A stretch of 64,000 nucleotides of DNA, taken from the NCBI RefSeq assembly GCF_039710355.1, contig NZ_JBDKWZ010000015.1, positions 62,001 through 126,000 on the forward strand, written 5' to 3'. Shown piece after piece: positions 16,251 through 24,908 of the stretch. This stretch comes from Rapidithrix thailandica (GTDB lineage Bacteria; Bacteroidota; Bacteroidia; Cytophagales; Flammeovirgaceae). Each line of letters opens with the position of its first letter. The first letter of the stretch is position 1. The notes beneath the pieces are model-generated. The model was not told where the DNA came from, did no database searches, and saw only the letters and a list, made by a program, of their open reading frames with translations. The translations under genes were made by a program, and so were the position numbers.

Positions 16251-17192
16251 ATGAAAACCATTAATTATAATCCCATATCACTTTGGGCCAACCTTTTTCT
16301 TTTTTTCATTGCAATGTCGGGAGGGTATATGGCAAAGGCCCAACAAAACGCTCATTCTTCAGTGAAAAAGCCGGAGGCTATTACTGGGTATGCTCCTGTC
16401 AACGGGTTGAAAATATACTATGAAGTGTATGGCAAAGGGCAACCTATCGTCTTGTTGCACGGAGCTTATATGACGGTTCACAAGGCATTTGATGAGATGA
16501 TTGCTGCCCTTTCCGAAAGTCGTCAAGTGATTTTGGCGGAAATGCAAGGGCATGGAAGAACTGCAGACATAGACCGTCCGATTACGTATGAGTTTATGGC
16601 CGATGATGTGGCTGCACTGATGGAGTATCTCAACATCGAAAAAGCAGATATATTCGGTTATAGTATGGGAGGGGGAACGGCTCTTCAGGTGGCGATACGG
16701 CACCCGGAGAAAGTGCGTAAACTGGTAGTCGCTTCTGCTACTTATCAATCGGAAGGCATGTATCCCGAATTGCTAAAAATGATATCGACCATCACTCCTG
16801 AAATGTTTAAAGACACCCCGTTTAAAAAAGAATACGATCAATTAGCTCCCCGCCCCGGAGATTGGCCCGCTTTGGTGGAGAAGTTGAAAACCTTGGATGA
16901 AACCCCACAAAACTGGCCAGCCGAGTCCATCCGCTCTATTCAATCGCCCACCATGTTGATTCTTGGCGATGCCGATGTGATCAGACCCGAACATACGGTT
17001 GAAATGTTTCGCTTGTTAGGAGGCGGGGTAATGGGAGATATAACAGGCTTGCCAGATGCCCGTTTAGCCATATTGCCCGGTACAACGCATACCGGAGTGA
17101 TGGAGCAAACCGATTGGTTGCTTTCGATGATTCCTCCCTTTTTAAATGTTCCCGTTACAGATAAAGTTGAAGTGAGTGTTGGAGAAAAATAA
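16251..17192 (+). CDS. Exported alpha/beta hydrolase
   Basis: 313 residues from the ATG at 16251, chosen over the TTG at 16242. A signal peptide ends near YMAKAQQN, so the protein is periplasmic or lipid-exposed. Fold motifs are in order: oxyanion HG in VLLHGAYM, nucleophile elbow GYSMGGG with Ser about residue 140, acid Asp in ILGDADVIRPEH, and base His in LPGTTHTGVM. All three catalytic residues are present. Substrate unknown; esterase, lipase or haloperoxidase-like activities are all possible. Next to VOC genes on the same strand. Confidence 0.85.
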   Translation: MKTINYNPISLWANLFLFFIAMSGGYMAKAQQNAHSSVKKPEAITGYAPVNGLKIYYEVYGKGQPIVLLHGAYMTVHKAFDEMIAALSESRQVILAEMQGHGRTADIDRPITYEFMADDVAALMEYLNIEKADIFGYSMGGGTALQVAIRHPEKVRKLVVASATYQSEGMYPELLKMISTITPEMFKDTPFKKEYDQLAPRPGDWPALVEKLKTLDETPQNWPAESIRSIQSPTMLILGDADVIRPEHTVEMFRLLGGGVMGDITGLPDARLAILPGTTHTGVMEQTDWLLSMIPPFLNVPVTDKVEVSVGEK

Positions 17193-17268
17193 TAGAAAAA
17201 TCGTAAATTATATATTACCTTTAAAATGGTATTTTCGATAATCAATTCACATTCATTTTATCAAAACC

Positions 17269-17685
17269 ATGATACAAATCAATCCCTACATATGTTTCAA
17301 TGGCAAGTGCAGAGAAGCGATGAATTTCTACCAAGAGTGCTTGGGAGGGGAGCTTAGCTTTCAAACCATAGGAGAAAGCCCTATGGCTGCACAATGTCCT
17401 GAGGGTATTCAAGATCAGATTTTACATTCTATGCTTGCCAATGGCTCTCTCGTGTTAATGGCTACGGACATCACTCCTCCGGAAGGGTACAAACCCGGGA
17501 ATGATATTTCTATTTCTCTGAATTTTGATGAGGAAGAGGAAACCCGGCAATGTTTTGAAAAACTGTCTCTCGGTGGAAAGGTAATAGAACCGTTGAAGGA
17601 GCAGTTTTGGGGAGCGATTTTCGGAGTAGTACAAGACCGGTTCGGAAAAGTATGGATGCTTAATTATGAGAATAATAACAATTGA
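17269..17685 (+). CDS. VOC/PhnB-like glyoxalase-fold protein
   Basis: 138 residues. Starts MIQINPYICFNGKCREAMNFY, the signature of the PhnB/3-demethylubiquinone-methyltransferase-like VOC group (family also called YjdN). It continues ILHSMLANGSLVLMATD, then DISISLNFDEEEETRQCFEKL, and closes FGVVQDRFGKVWMLNYE. Function in the family is unclear; the PhnB name does not mean phosphonate metabolism. ATG at 17269. Followed closely by the DoxX-like gene (14 bp gap), so probably one transcript. Confidence 0.88.
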   Translation: MIQINPYICFNGKCREAMNFYQECLGGELSFQTIGESPMAAQCPEGIQDQILHSMLANGSLVLMATDITPPEGYKPGNDISISLNFDEEEETRQCFEKLSLGGKVIEPLKEQFWGAIFGVVQDRFGKVWMLNYENNNN

Positions 17686-17698
17686 AAATGGAGGAATT

Positions 17699-18097
17699 AT
17701 GAAAAATGCTAGAATTCTATTTTGGATTACAACAGGACTTATTTTTTTGTTTGAAAGTATAATGCCGGCTTTGACGTCACATACCGAACTAGCGGTGGAG
17801 GGGATCAGGCATCTTGGATATCCGGATTACTTTAGGGTGGAATTGGTTGTGTTTAAAGTTCTTGGAGGCTTGTCATTGATTTTGCCAATGGTACCCGCCC
17901 GCATCAAAGAATGGGCCTATGCCGGCTTTGGTATCAACTTTATCTCCGCGTGTATTGCCCATTGGGTAGTCGATGGCTTTGGCTTTCAAACGCTGTTTCC
18001 GGTAATTGCTCTGGGTATATTGGCTGCTTCTTATCTTTCTTACCACCGTTTGTCTACCCCTCTTCCTCAAGAAGAAACAACCAAACACTTTGCTTAA
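17699..18097 (+). CDS. DoxX-like membrane protein
   Basis: 132 residues from the ATG at 17699. It is preceded by GGAGGAA, an unusual Shine-Dalgarno-like stretch for this phylum, which fixes the start. Four hydrophobic segments (about residues 5-25, 46-66, 73-92, 98-118) and the ordering ILFWITTGLIFLFESIMPA, KVLGGLSLILPMVP and WAYAGFGINFISACIAHW are those of DoxX-like_4 proteins. Inner membrane; role unknown, with links to redox or small-molecule stress in some relatives. Part of the 17269-18784 run. Confidence 0.85.
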   Translation: MKNARILFWITTGLIFLFESIMPALTSHTELAVEGIRHLGYPDYFRVELVVFKVLGGLSLILPMVPARIKEWAYAGFGINFISACIAHWVVDGFGFQTLFPVIALGILAASYLSYHRLSTPLPQEETTKHFA

Positions 18098-18117
18098 CTA
18101 TAAAATTTATTTCAACC

Positions 18118-18582
18118 ATGAACAGACAAACCTTAAATCTATCTATCACTATCCAAGCTTCCAAAGAAAAAGTTTGGAAGGTGCTTTTGCAAGATGAAAC
18201 CTACCGTATATGGGCCTCCGTTTTCATGGAAGGATCCTATGCGGAAACTGATGACTGGAAGGAGGGGAGCCGTGTTCTTTTCAAATCTCCGGAAGGGGAT
18301 GGTTTGATAAGCCGTGTAGAACTACACAAACCTTATGAAGCAATAACTATTGAGCATTTGGGAGTGTTGGTGAAAGGAGAAGAAGACTTTGAAGGAGAAG
18401 AAGCCAAAAAGTGGAAAGGGACTAAGGAAAGCTATTTTCTGACGGAAAAGGGAGCGCATGTACAACTTACTATCGAACAAGTGACCGATGAAAGTTATAT
18501 CGATTGGTTTAACTCTACCTGGGAAAAAGCGCTGGAAAAAATCAAAGATTTATCTGAACAAGCCACTGTAACGCATGGTTGA
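18118..18582 (+). CDS. SRPBCC/AHSA1-like protein
   Basis: 154 residues from the ATG at 18118; a longer frame opening at 17911 lies inside the DoxX-like gene and is rejected. N-terminal LSITIQASKEKVWKVLLQDE, then YRIWASVF and WKEGSRVLFKSPEGDG, are the first strand and helix of the START/Bet v1-like SRPBCC fold; the C-terminal helix is WFNSTWEKALEKIKDL. Binds a hydrophobic ligand or assists proteins in the cytosol. Only 20 bp from the DoxX-like gene and overlapping the next gene by 8 bp, so co-transcribed. Confidence 0.88.
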   Translation: MNRQTLNLSITIQASKEKVWKVLLQDETYRIWASVFMEGSYAETDDWKEGSRVLFKSPEGDGLISRVELHKPYEAITIEHLGVLVKGEEDFEGEEAKKWKGTKESYFLTEKGAHVQLTIEQVTDESYIDWFNSTWEKALEKIKDLSEQATVTHG

Positions 18583-18784
18583 AGTTTTTAAAACAGATGT
18601 TCAAGAAGAAAAGCTGGCCCAAAAGATCATAAGCGAATTGCTCCGGCATTTTCCGGGCTGTGAAATAAACTTTGACCTTGAAGACTGTGATAAAATTCTC
18701 AGAGTAGAAACGACAAAAAATATATTTTCGGAAGTTATCGCGACTTTAACCCAACAAGGTATACGTTGCGAGATTTTAGATTGA
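18575..18784 (+). CDS. Small heavy-metal-associated-like ferredoxin-fold protein
   Basis: 69 residues. The ATG overlaps the last 8 bp of the SRPBCC gene, implying translational coupling. The pattern VFKTDVQEEKLAQKIISEL, FPGCEINFDLEDCDKILRVET, then a second helix and strand, is a beta-alpha-beta-beta-alpha-beta ferredoxin-like fold, similar to HMA chaperones but without their CxxC metal site. Such short proteins are common in Bacteroidota and uncharacterised. Two Cys (in PGC and EDC) are present. Confidence 0.7.
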   Translation: MVEVFKTDVQEEKLAQKIISELLRHFPGCEINFDLEDCDKILRVETTKNIFSEVIATLTQQGIRCEILD

Positions 18785-19013
18785 AATGATGCCTGCCATC
18801 GAGACCCTCTTTGGATAGTAAGACGGGATTCATTAAGTAAGACTAAGCGATATCTGTCAGTACCGTCCGATTGAATTTTTAGAGAAGTTTTTTAATCACC
18901 AACGCTTGTTTTGGTGTGAAGGAAAATAGAGTTCTAAAAGTTTTTAAAATAATAGCGGCCGGACACGATCCCGTTTGCCAGTACTGACACGGATACTTTT
19001 TAACCCATGTATT

Positions 19014-19541
19014 ATGCATACAGAACTTATCCATCAATTTGAACAGACTACACAAGAGCTGTTACAAATACTTTCCTCACTCAGTGAAAAACAACTCAAC
19101 ACCGTGCCATTTGAAGGCAGTTGGACTGCCGGACAAGTAGGTGAACACCTATTAAAATCCTATGGGGTTGCAGAAGTGTTGAACGGAAAAGTAAAACCAA
19201 CCGAAAGGCCTATAGATGAAAAAGTAGAGGAGGTTAAAACCTTGTTTTTGAATTTTGATATTAAAATGGACTCACCGGAAGCGATTGTCCCTTCCGAAGG
19301 CCTTCTTGAGAAGGCTCCAATGATTGCCTCTTTGGAAACCAGGATTCGGCAAATTCAGGTAGTGCTTGAAGAAGCCGATTTGTCCGTAACCTGTTTGGAT
19401 TTTGCCATTCCCGAATACGGAGCATTTACCCGTTTGGAATGGATTTATTTTAATGTGTTCCATACCCAAAGGCATGTGCATCAATTGAAAAATATCGTAA
19501 AGGAACTCAATAGGGCAAAGGCCGGGTTAGCCGGTAAGTAA
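19014..19541 (+). CDS. DinB-family (YfiT-like) four-helix protein
   Basis: 175 residues from the ATG at 19014 (MHTELIHQF); a longer frame from 18975 is not needed. Metal-site positions of the DinB/YfiT four-helix bundle are visible: GEHLLKSY (His about 45), and FHTQRHVHQLKN near 150, giving the usual His triad with WTAGQVGEHL. Members include thiol-dependent S-transferases and damage-inducible proteins; the substrate is unknown. Separated by 229 bp from the previous gene; a terminator follows. Confidence 0.85.
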   Translation: MHTELIHQFEQTTQELLQILSSLSEKQLNTVPFEGSWTAGQVGEHLLKSYGVAEVLNGKVKPTERPIDEKVEEVKTLFLNFDIKMDSPEAIVPSEGLLEKAPMIASLETRIRQIQVVLEEADLSVTCLDFAIPEYGAFTRLEWIYFNVFHTQRHVHQLKNIVKELNRAKAGLAGK

Positions 19542-19573
19542 TTTGTATTGTGAATTTCAAGTTTGGAATATAG

Positions 19574-19606
19574 AAAAGGTTGCCGGACGCTTTTTGGCAA
19601 CCTTTT
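19574..19606 (+). terminator. Rho-independent terminator after the DinB gene
   Basis: 11-bp arms AAAAGGTTGCC and complement with an 11-nt loop, followed by a T-rich tail. Convergent MFS gene begins 22 bp on, so it probably acts in both directions. Confidence 0.8.
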
Positions 19607-19627
19607 TCTTTTTATAAGGTTTGAAAA

Positions 19628-20854
19628 TCAGCGCTTTTTATGTTCGATATTGGGAAGAAAGCCCGTAACGATCCCTATTAACGGAAGGTAAGCACAAAGG
19701 TGAAAAACATAATCAATGCTGGTTTGGTCAGCCAGTTTTCCTAAAAGCGCGGAGCCTAGTCCACCCATACCAAAGGCAAAGCCAAAAAACAAGCCGGCTA
19801 TCATCCCTACTTTTCCGGGCACTAGTTCTTGTGCATAGACCAGAATGGCCGAGAAAGCTGATGAGATAATGAAACCGATCAGTACGGATAAAATACTGGT
19901 CCAGAACAAGTTTGAATACGGCAACAAGAGGGTAAAGGGAGCGGCTCCTAAAATGGAGAGCCAGATGATGTACTTTCTGCCAAAACGATCGCCCAGCGGA
20001 CCGCCCAGCAAAGTGCCGGCAGCTACAGCGGCCAAAAAGACGAACAAGTAGATTTGTGATTGTTGAACGGAGAGTTGGAATTTATCAATTAAATAAAACG
20101 TGAAATAGCTGGTCATGCTACTCATATAAAAGTACTTGGAAAAGATGAGCACCAATAATATGGCCAGTGAAAAAAACACCCTTGCTTTGGACAATCCATG
20201 TGGCTTTTCGTCTTCAAGGATAATTTTTTTTCTCACTCTCAAATTCAAATGGGCTTTGTACCATTTGGCAATATTAAGCAAGGCGATGATGGCTAGGATT
20301 GCCCCGATGGCAAACCAACTGATATGGAGCTGACCATACGGAATCACAATGGCAGCAGCCAACAGTGGACCGATAGCACTGCCGGCATTACCCCCTAGTT
20401 GAAAAATGGACTGTGCCAGTCCGCGTTTTCCGCCAGAGGCCAGATAAGCCACCCGGGAAGATTCCGGATGGAAAATAGAGGAGCCGATTCCCACTAAACT
20501 TACCGCCATCAACATGATGTAAAAGCTAGAAGCCATGGACAGTACAACCAAGCCAATCAACGTAAAACCCATCCCGAATGCCAAAGAATAAGGCCGGGGC
20601 GTACGGTCCGTATAATAGCCGACAAAGGGCTGTAATAAGGAAGCCGTGAGCTGATAAGTAAAGGTAATCAGGCCGATTTGTGTAAAAGTCAAACTGAATT
20701 TTTCCTTCATGAGAGGGTAAATAGCAGGGATGACAGCCTGAAGCAGGTCATTTAATAAATGCGCAAAGCTAATAGTTAATAAAATTGGAAAAACGGTTTG
20801 TTGGGCCAACTGTTTGGAGGCAGTGGCAGTAGCTGTGTTAAAAGATTTTCCCAT
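19628..20854 (-). CDS. MFS exporter of the fosmidomycin-resistance (Fsr) type
   Basis: 408 residues and 12 hydrophobic segments, the usual MFS length. Fsr-type signatures: FAHLLNDLLQAVIPAIYP in the first segment, GIGSSIFHPESSRVAYLASGG, GLAQSIFQLGGNAGSAIGPL and the second-half loop GDRFGRKYI. Known Fsr exports fosmidomycin, but homologues handle many small molecules, so substrate is open. Inner membrane, proton-coupled. The upstream region carries a copy of the palindrome also found before the GntR gene, which implies control by that regulator. Confidence 0.88.
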   Translation of the reverse strand: MGKSFNTATATASKQLAQQTVFPILLTISFAHLLNDLLQAVIPAIYPLMKEKFSLTFTQIGLITFTYQLTASLLQPFVGYYTDRTPRPYSLAFGMGFTLIGLVVLSMASSFYIMLMAVSLVGIGSSIFHPESSRVAYLASGGKRGLAQSIFQLGGNAGSAIGPLLAAAIVIPYGQLHISWFAIGAILAIIALLNIAKWYKAHLNLRVRKKIILEDEKPHGLSKARVFFSLAILLVLIFSKYFYMSSMTSYFTFYLIDKFQLSVQQSQIYLFVFLAAVAAGTLLGGPLGDRFGRKYIIWLSILGAAPFTLLLPYSNLFWTSILSVLIGFIISSAFSAILVYAQELVPGKVGMIAGLFFGFAFGMGGLGSALLGKLADQTSIDYVFHLCAYLPLIGIVTGFLPNIEHKKR

Positions 20855-20877
20855 AATTGTATCTGGATTAAAATCAG

Positions 20878-20890
20878 ATCATCTGATGAA
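20878..20890. promoter_or_regulatory. Candidate GntR operator upstream of the MFS gene
   Basis: ATCATCTGATGAA, matching the perfect palindrome ATCATC-T-GATGAT at 21679-21691 in 12 of 13 positions. It lies 24 bp before the MFS start codon. A weaker look-alike on the minus strand, ATCGTCTGAGG, lies about 10 bp further upstream. Confidence 0.6.
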
Positions 20891-21006
20891 TTACCTCAGA
20901 CGATCCATCAAAATGAAATTTAGTTAGTGAATCGGATACTGTATTTGATGAAATCCGGGAATGAATGGAGATCTGTGATCGGCTTATTTCACTCCCCGGA
21001 GTCGGA

Positions 21007-21675
21007 TTATTGAGAAATATGGCCGGTTATTTTGGCGACCCAATTCCAGGCCATCTTCGTGTCTTGGTCGATGATACTTTTCAACAGTTTTTCGTGTAAG
21101 TCCTGTGCCTCTTTAAATGCCTCGGTATCCGGAAAAATATCCAAGAATGAACTTTGTATTTGTATGGCAAACGATTTATACAAATCTGCCAGTACCGCAT
21201 TTTTTGAAGCTTCCGCAATAGCAATATGAAACTGAATATCAGCTTCTACACATTCTTCCAGTAAATTAGCGTGGGCGGCTTTGATTCGTTTAGCCAAAAA
21301 GCTTTTCATTTTCTCTATATCCTCCTCACTTCGGTTTAAAGCTGCCTTTTCTGCGATCTTCATTTCCAACAATTGCCGGACCTCATCGATTTCCTCCAAG
21401 TTGGCTCTTTTCAACCGTTGGGGTAAGGGCTCTTTGATCCCTTTGCAGTCTTCCACAAAGGTTCCAACACCTTGTTGAACGCGTAAAAAACCGGAGTTAA
21501 CGAGTATACGGATGGCTTCCCGTACCGTTGAGCGCCCCACACCAAAGTACTTCATAAGCTCCGGTTCAATGGGTAACTTTTGGTTGGCTGTATAACGCCC
21601 TAAGGAGATTTGTTTTTGCAAATTGGAAGCAACCTCCTCGGCCAATGATTTTCGTTTGATTCTTTGTATACTCAT
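21007..21675 (-). CDS. GntR/FadR-family regulator with FCD domain
   Basis: 222 residues. The N-terminal winged helix covers about 8-75: SLAEEVASNLQKQISLGRY, KLPIEPELMKYFGVGRSTVR, EAIRILVNSGFLRVQQGVGTF. The FCD ligand domain follows (about 85-215) with the metal-binding Asp/His pattern, including ADIQFHIAIAEAS. FCD members respond to organic acids such as uronates or fatty acids. ATG at 21675. It lies 152 bp upstream of the MFS gene on the same strand; both have the same palindrome just upstream, so autoregulation and control of the exporter are likely. Confidence 0.9.
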   Translation of the reverse strand: MSIQRIKRKSLAEEVASNLQKQISLGRYTANQKLPIEPELMKYFGVGRSTVREAIRILVNSGFLRVQQGVGTFVEDCKGIKEPLPQRLKRANLEEIDEVRQLLEMKIAEKAALNRSEEDIEKMKSFLAKRIKAAHANLLEECVEADIQFHIAIAEASKNAVLADLYKSFAIQIQSSFLDIFPDTEAFKEAQDLHEKLLKSIIDQDTKMAWNWVAKITGHISQ

Positions 21676-21678
21676 CTT

Positions 21679-21691
21679 ATCATCTGATGAT
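21679..21691. promoter_or_regulatory. Palindromic operator over the GntR gene start
   Basis: ATCATC-T-GATGAT, a perfect palindrome around one central base, between the -7 element (21693-21700) and the start codon at 21675. A repressor bound here would block its own promoter. Confidence 0.65.
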
Positions 21692-21692
21692 T

Positions 21693-21700
21693 CAAAAGTA
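21693..21700 (-). promoter_or_regulatory. -7 element of the GntR gene
   Basis: On the minus strand TACTTTTG, fitting TAnnTTTG; the expected start point falls inside the adjacent operator. No clear -33 element. Confidence 0.5.
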
Positions 21701-21954
21701 GAAAGAATTTTTTAATATTAGAGGGTATTTCAAATGAAATCACTCGTTTTTTCACAAGCATCCTTCTGGTAGTGGTATTTCCGGAGGGGAGAAATATGTT
21801 GTAAACTGCTTTATCCCGGAACTGAGGGGGCTAACTTTTAGTGATTTGAAATACAGCATAGGCTCCCAAGAGGGGTAAAATGCCTAGGTACCCATTTGTG
21901 TAATTATTTGCTTATTAACCATTGGTAATGAATTGATTATGAGGTAATAAAAAA

Positions 21955-24345
21955 TTAAAAGTACCCTTTAACCGAAAGGATGTAATTGCGCCCGGGGGCA
22001 CTGATGCCCGAACTGTACGGCCGGTAATGCCGGTCAAAAATATTCTCGAGGCCCATATTTACCGTAAGGTATTTTTTGAAATGATAACTGAAGTGAAAAT
22101 TCCAGATTCCCCAGGCAGGAGATCCCTCTCCGGTATATAAATGCGCTTTGCCTAACTCGGAAGATGAAAAGTCTTTCTTTCTTTTCCAGGCATTGTAACG
22201 GTATTCCAAAGAAGAGCGCAGTTTTAAATATTGATATGTCAACCTCAGGTTTCCGAACAGCGGAGGAACATGCCGTAAAGGCTCCTCCGAATCCAGGTCT
22301 TTCCCTTGGGTATAGTTCAGGTTTCCCTGTAGGTTAAAAGATTTGAGCTTGAATTGTAAGTGGGCACTCAATCCCCCGATATAGGCTTTTCCGGTATTGG
22401 TTAAAGCTTGTACTTGGCTGAATTGTCCATCGTACGGAATAGAGTCTTGCCCGTTAAATAGGAAAGGCCTTCTTACCATTGCATCTTTCAACCGGGAATA
22501 ATAAGCTACTACCTCAAGGGTTACCTTGGAGCCCAGGTTTTGTACAAGTCCTAGTTCCCAATTGAAAACGTATTCGGGCTTTAATCCGGGATTGGGTACC
22601 ACGACTGTTCCGGGTTCGGAATCGAAGGTTTTTCCGATATCGTCTACATTTGGCGCTCTAAATCCCGTAGAGAAAGCCGCTTTTAGCCGGGTTGCCCGCC
22701 ATGGCTTGACAACATAGCCCAAGCTGCCATTAAAAGCTCCCGTATTGATTTCTGCTTTTTTAAAGGGGAATTTATAAAAAACGCTGTCTGTAAATTGAGA
22801 ATGTAAGAATATATGATTGTACCTCAATCCGGCAGAGAGGGTTTGTTTTTCAGTGAATTGCCACTCATAACTAACATATGCTGCCAAGGAAGTCCAGCGG
22901 TTGCCCCCGTCAGGGTAGCGAGTAGAAATTCTCTCTTGTTCTCCGGTAAGAATATTTACGGCTTTGCCCTTGGATTGAACCGTATTGAAAATGGCTTCCA
23001 CCCCGTAGTACAAATGCTGTTTTGAATTCCGTATCGCCTTTTCCAAATCCCAATTCAATGACCAGGCATTGACGGTTTCCTTTCTTACTTTCCGTGTGGG
23101 ATTGTTGAATCTCCGGTTTTTGCGTTCTTCGGTAATCCATTGGTGAGCCATCAACAGTTTCCATTGATCTGCCAAGCTTGTTTTTGCCTTATTTTCTATA
23201 CTAAAAGATTGCATTAGCCAGTTTTGAGGACCATAATTCCACTCGGCATATTTGGGTTGTTCATCTTTGCTTTCAATCAGACGGTCGTACCGGGGCACAT
23301 CCGTAGAGGAAGAGTAGTGGAGGTTATAGCCCAGCGTCAACTTGGGAGACGCCTGGTATGCTATTTTTTGCATCAGATTCCATTGTGAATACCCGGAGTG
23401 CTTTTGGATGTGTGGGTCACTGTTTATTTTCTTGATGTCTTCTCCACCGGATCGCTCTACATACCAGGTTCGTTTGCCAAAGTCCGGAAAGTCTTTCGGG
23501 TGGTTTTTTCCTGCTTTCAAATCGTCAAAATCTGAAAAGGTCAGGCTGGTAAAAAAGGCCCATCTGTTTGAGCCGAAATTCAGGTTGAGGTGTGTGGTTT
23601 TCTCAAAATTAGCCGAAGCATACCGGACAAAAGCTTCTCCCTCTTGATGATTGAATTGGGGGCGTTTGCTAAAAAAAGACATCACCCCACCCATGGCATC
23701 GCTGCCATACATTACTGAGCCTGGTCCATACAATACCTCCACCCGCTGCATGCTATTGGCATCCAACATGATGATATTCTGAAGGTTCCCTCCGCGAAAG
23801 ATGGCATTGTTCATTCGTACGCCATCCACTACGAGCATCACCGAATTGGCGGCAAACCCCCGGAGCATGGGGCTTCCGCCTCCCAGTTGGCTTTTTTGTA
23901 CGAATACTTTTCCTGTGTTCGTTAACAAGTCGGCTGAAGTTGAAGGATCAAAATAACTGATTTCACGGGCATCAATACCAATTACCTGATTGGCGACTTT
24001 TTCTTGGGGCAGTTGCCATTTATGCGCGGAAAACACTAACATGTCCAAATTGACTACTTTTTCTACCAAAGCGACCTGAAACCCATGTTGACGCAAGGTG
24101 GAGTATGTAGTCAGTAATGTTTGGAAATTCAAGTGGCTGATTTGTAGAGAGTCATTATTGTTCAGCTCGTTGAGCAGGGCTTTGCCATGGGCATCTGTCA
24201 CAGCCTGTTGAGTGCTGCCAAGTACTTTCACCAATGCCCCCTCTACGGGTAGTTTATTTTCTTGGTTTTTTACCCGGATTACTTGTCCGTAAAGAAAAGT
24301 ATGAATTCCGTAGAGGATGCAAGTAAGAAGTAATTTTCTCATCAT
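21955..24345 (-). CDS. TonB-dependent outer-membrane receptor, haem/haemoglobin type
   Basis: 796 residues from the double ATG at 24345. Signal peptide cleaved near LYGQ, then a carboxypeptidase-like domain (about 22-100), a plug domain (about 120-240) and the beta-barrel to the C-terminal aromatic residue (SVKGYF). Plug signatures GGGSPMLRGFAANSVMLVVD and GVRMNNAIFRGGNLQNI match the haemoglobin/transferrin/lactoferrin receptor group. Barrel end GLENIFDRHYRPYSSGISAP fits as well. The FRAP and NPNL motifs (GFRAPNVDD, PNPGLKPE) are conserved. Haem or another iron complex is the likely cargo. No haemophore or transporter is adjacent. Confidence 0.88.
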   Translation of the reverse strand: MMRKLLLTCILYGIHTFLYGQVIRVKNQENKLPVEGALVKVLGSTQQAVTDAHGKALLNELNNNDSLQISHLNFQTLLTTYSTLRQHGFQVALVEKVVNLDMLVFSAHKWQLPQEKVANQVIGIDAREISYFDPSTSADLLTNTGKVFVQKSQLGGGSPMLRGFAANSVMLVVDGVRMNNAIFRGGNLQNIIMLDANSMQRVEVLYGPGSVMYGSDAMGGVMSFFSKRPQFNHQEGEAFVRYASANFEKTTHLNLNFGSNRWAFFTSLTFSDFDDLKAGKNHPKDFPDFGKRTWYVERSGGEDIKKINSDPHIQKHSGYSQWNLMQKIAYQASPKLTLGYNLHYSSSTDVPRYDRLIESKDEQPKYAEWNYGPQNWLMQSFSIENKAKTSLADQWKLLMAHQWITEERKNRRFNNPTRKVRKETVNAWSLNWDLEKAIRNSKQHLYYGVEAIFNTVQSKGKAVNILTGEQERISTRYPDGGNRWTSLAAYVSYEWQFTEKQTLSAGLRYNHIFLHSQFTDSVFYKFPFKKAEINTGAFNGSLGYVVKPWRATRLKAAFSTGFRAPNVDDIGKTFDSEPGTVVVPNPGLKPEYVFNWELGLVQNLGSKVTLEVVAYYSRLKDAMVRRPFLFNGQDSIPYDGQFSQVQALTNTGKAYIGGLSAHLQFKLKSFNLQGNLNYTQGKDLDSEEPLRHVPPLFGNLRLTYQYLKLRSSLEYRYNAWKRKKDFSSSELGKAHLYTGEGSPAWGIWNFHFSYHFKKYLTVNMGLENIFDRHYRPYSSGISAPGRNYILSVKGYF

Positions 24346-24908
24346 GGATTTTTAAATAAATAATCTCGAAAAAGGTGATAGGGTAGAAGGTATTTCAATA
24401 GGTATATTGTAGGAGAGCTTTAACGGTATTAAACGTATGAATTTAATACAAGAAAATGCTCTCAAAGCGATAACTCTTGCCAGGGGGGAATTACCTATTA
24501 CCCAGTAAAGGGAAGTTAAGTTATGAAATGAAAAAAAAGAAAACAAGAGCATTGTTGCTAAAAACCAGTTGTTTACTTGATTCTTTGAAAGGTTTTTTTG
24601 TAGAAAAGGGTGATTTTTAGAAATGTAATTTTCTGTATTTTTGAATGAGTTGTCAATTGAAATGGATTCTTTCACCGATAAATTACTATACCATATCACC
24701 AACACAACTACTGACTCCTTTCGTAAGAGCTTTCTGGGTACTTGAATGCAACGTTGCCTCGAATACATATTATACCCACCGGACCATGGCTGACGGGCTG
24801 TTTTTTTGATGGGGGATGTAGGCGCAAACTTGATTTTTTGCCTATTATTTTTTTCTTTCATTGTGATTAAGTCCGTCAATAATACCAAATAGGCAGATAG
24901 CTGTTTCT
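24346..24908. other. Intergenic region between the TonB receptor and the propeller regulator
   Basis: 563 bp between divergent genes. A 178-codon minus-strand frame (24352-24888) ends 7 bp before the receptor start, is basic, has one hydrophobic stretch and matches no family; it may be chance. An inverted repeat TATTAAA/TTTAATA (about 24427-24448) is noted. Both promoters should lie here but were not pinned down. Confidence 0.45.

Noticed and set aside
24352..24888. 178-codon minus-strand frame just upstream of the TonB receptor gene.
   Set aside because: No family, basic low-complexity composition, and it fills the place where the receptor's promoter should be. It could be real, but nothing supports it.
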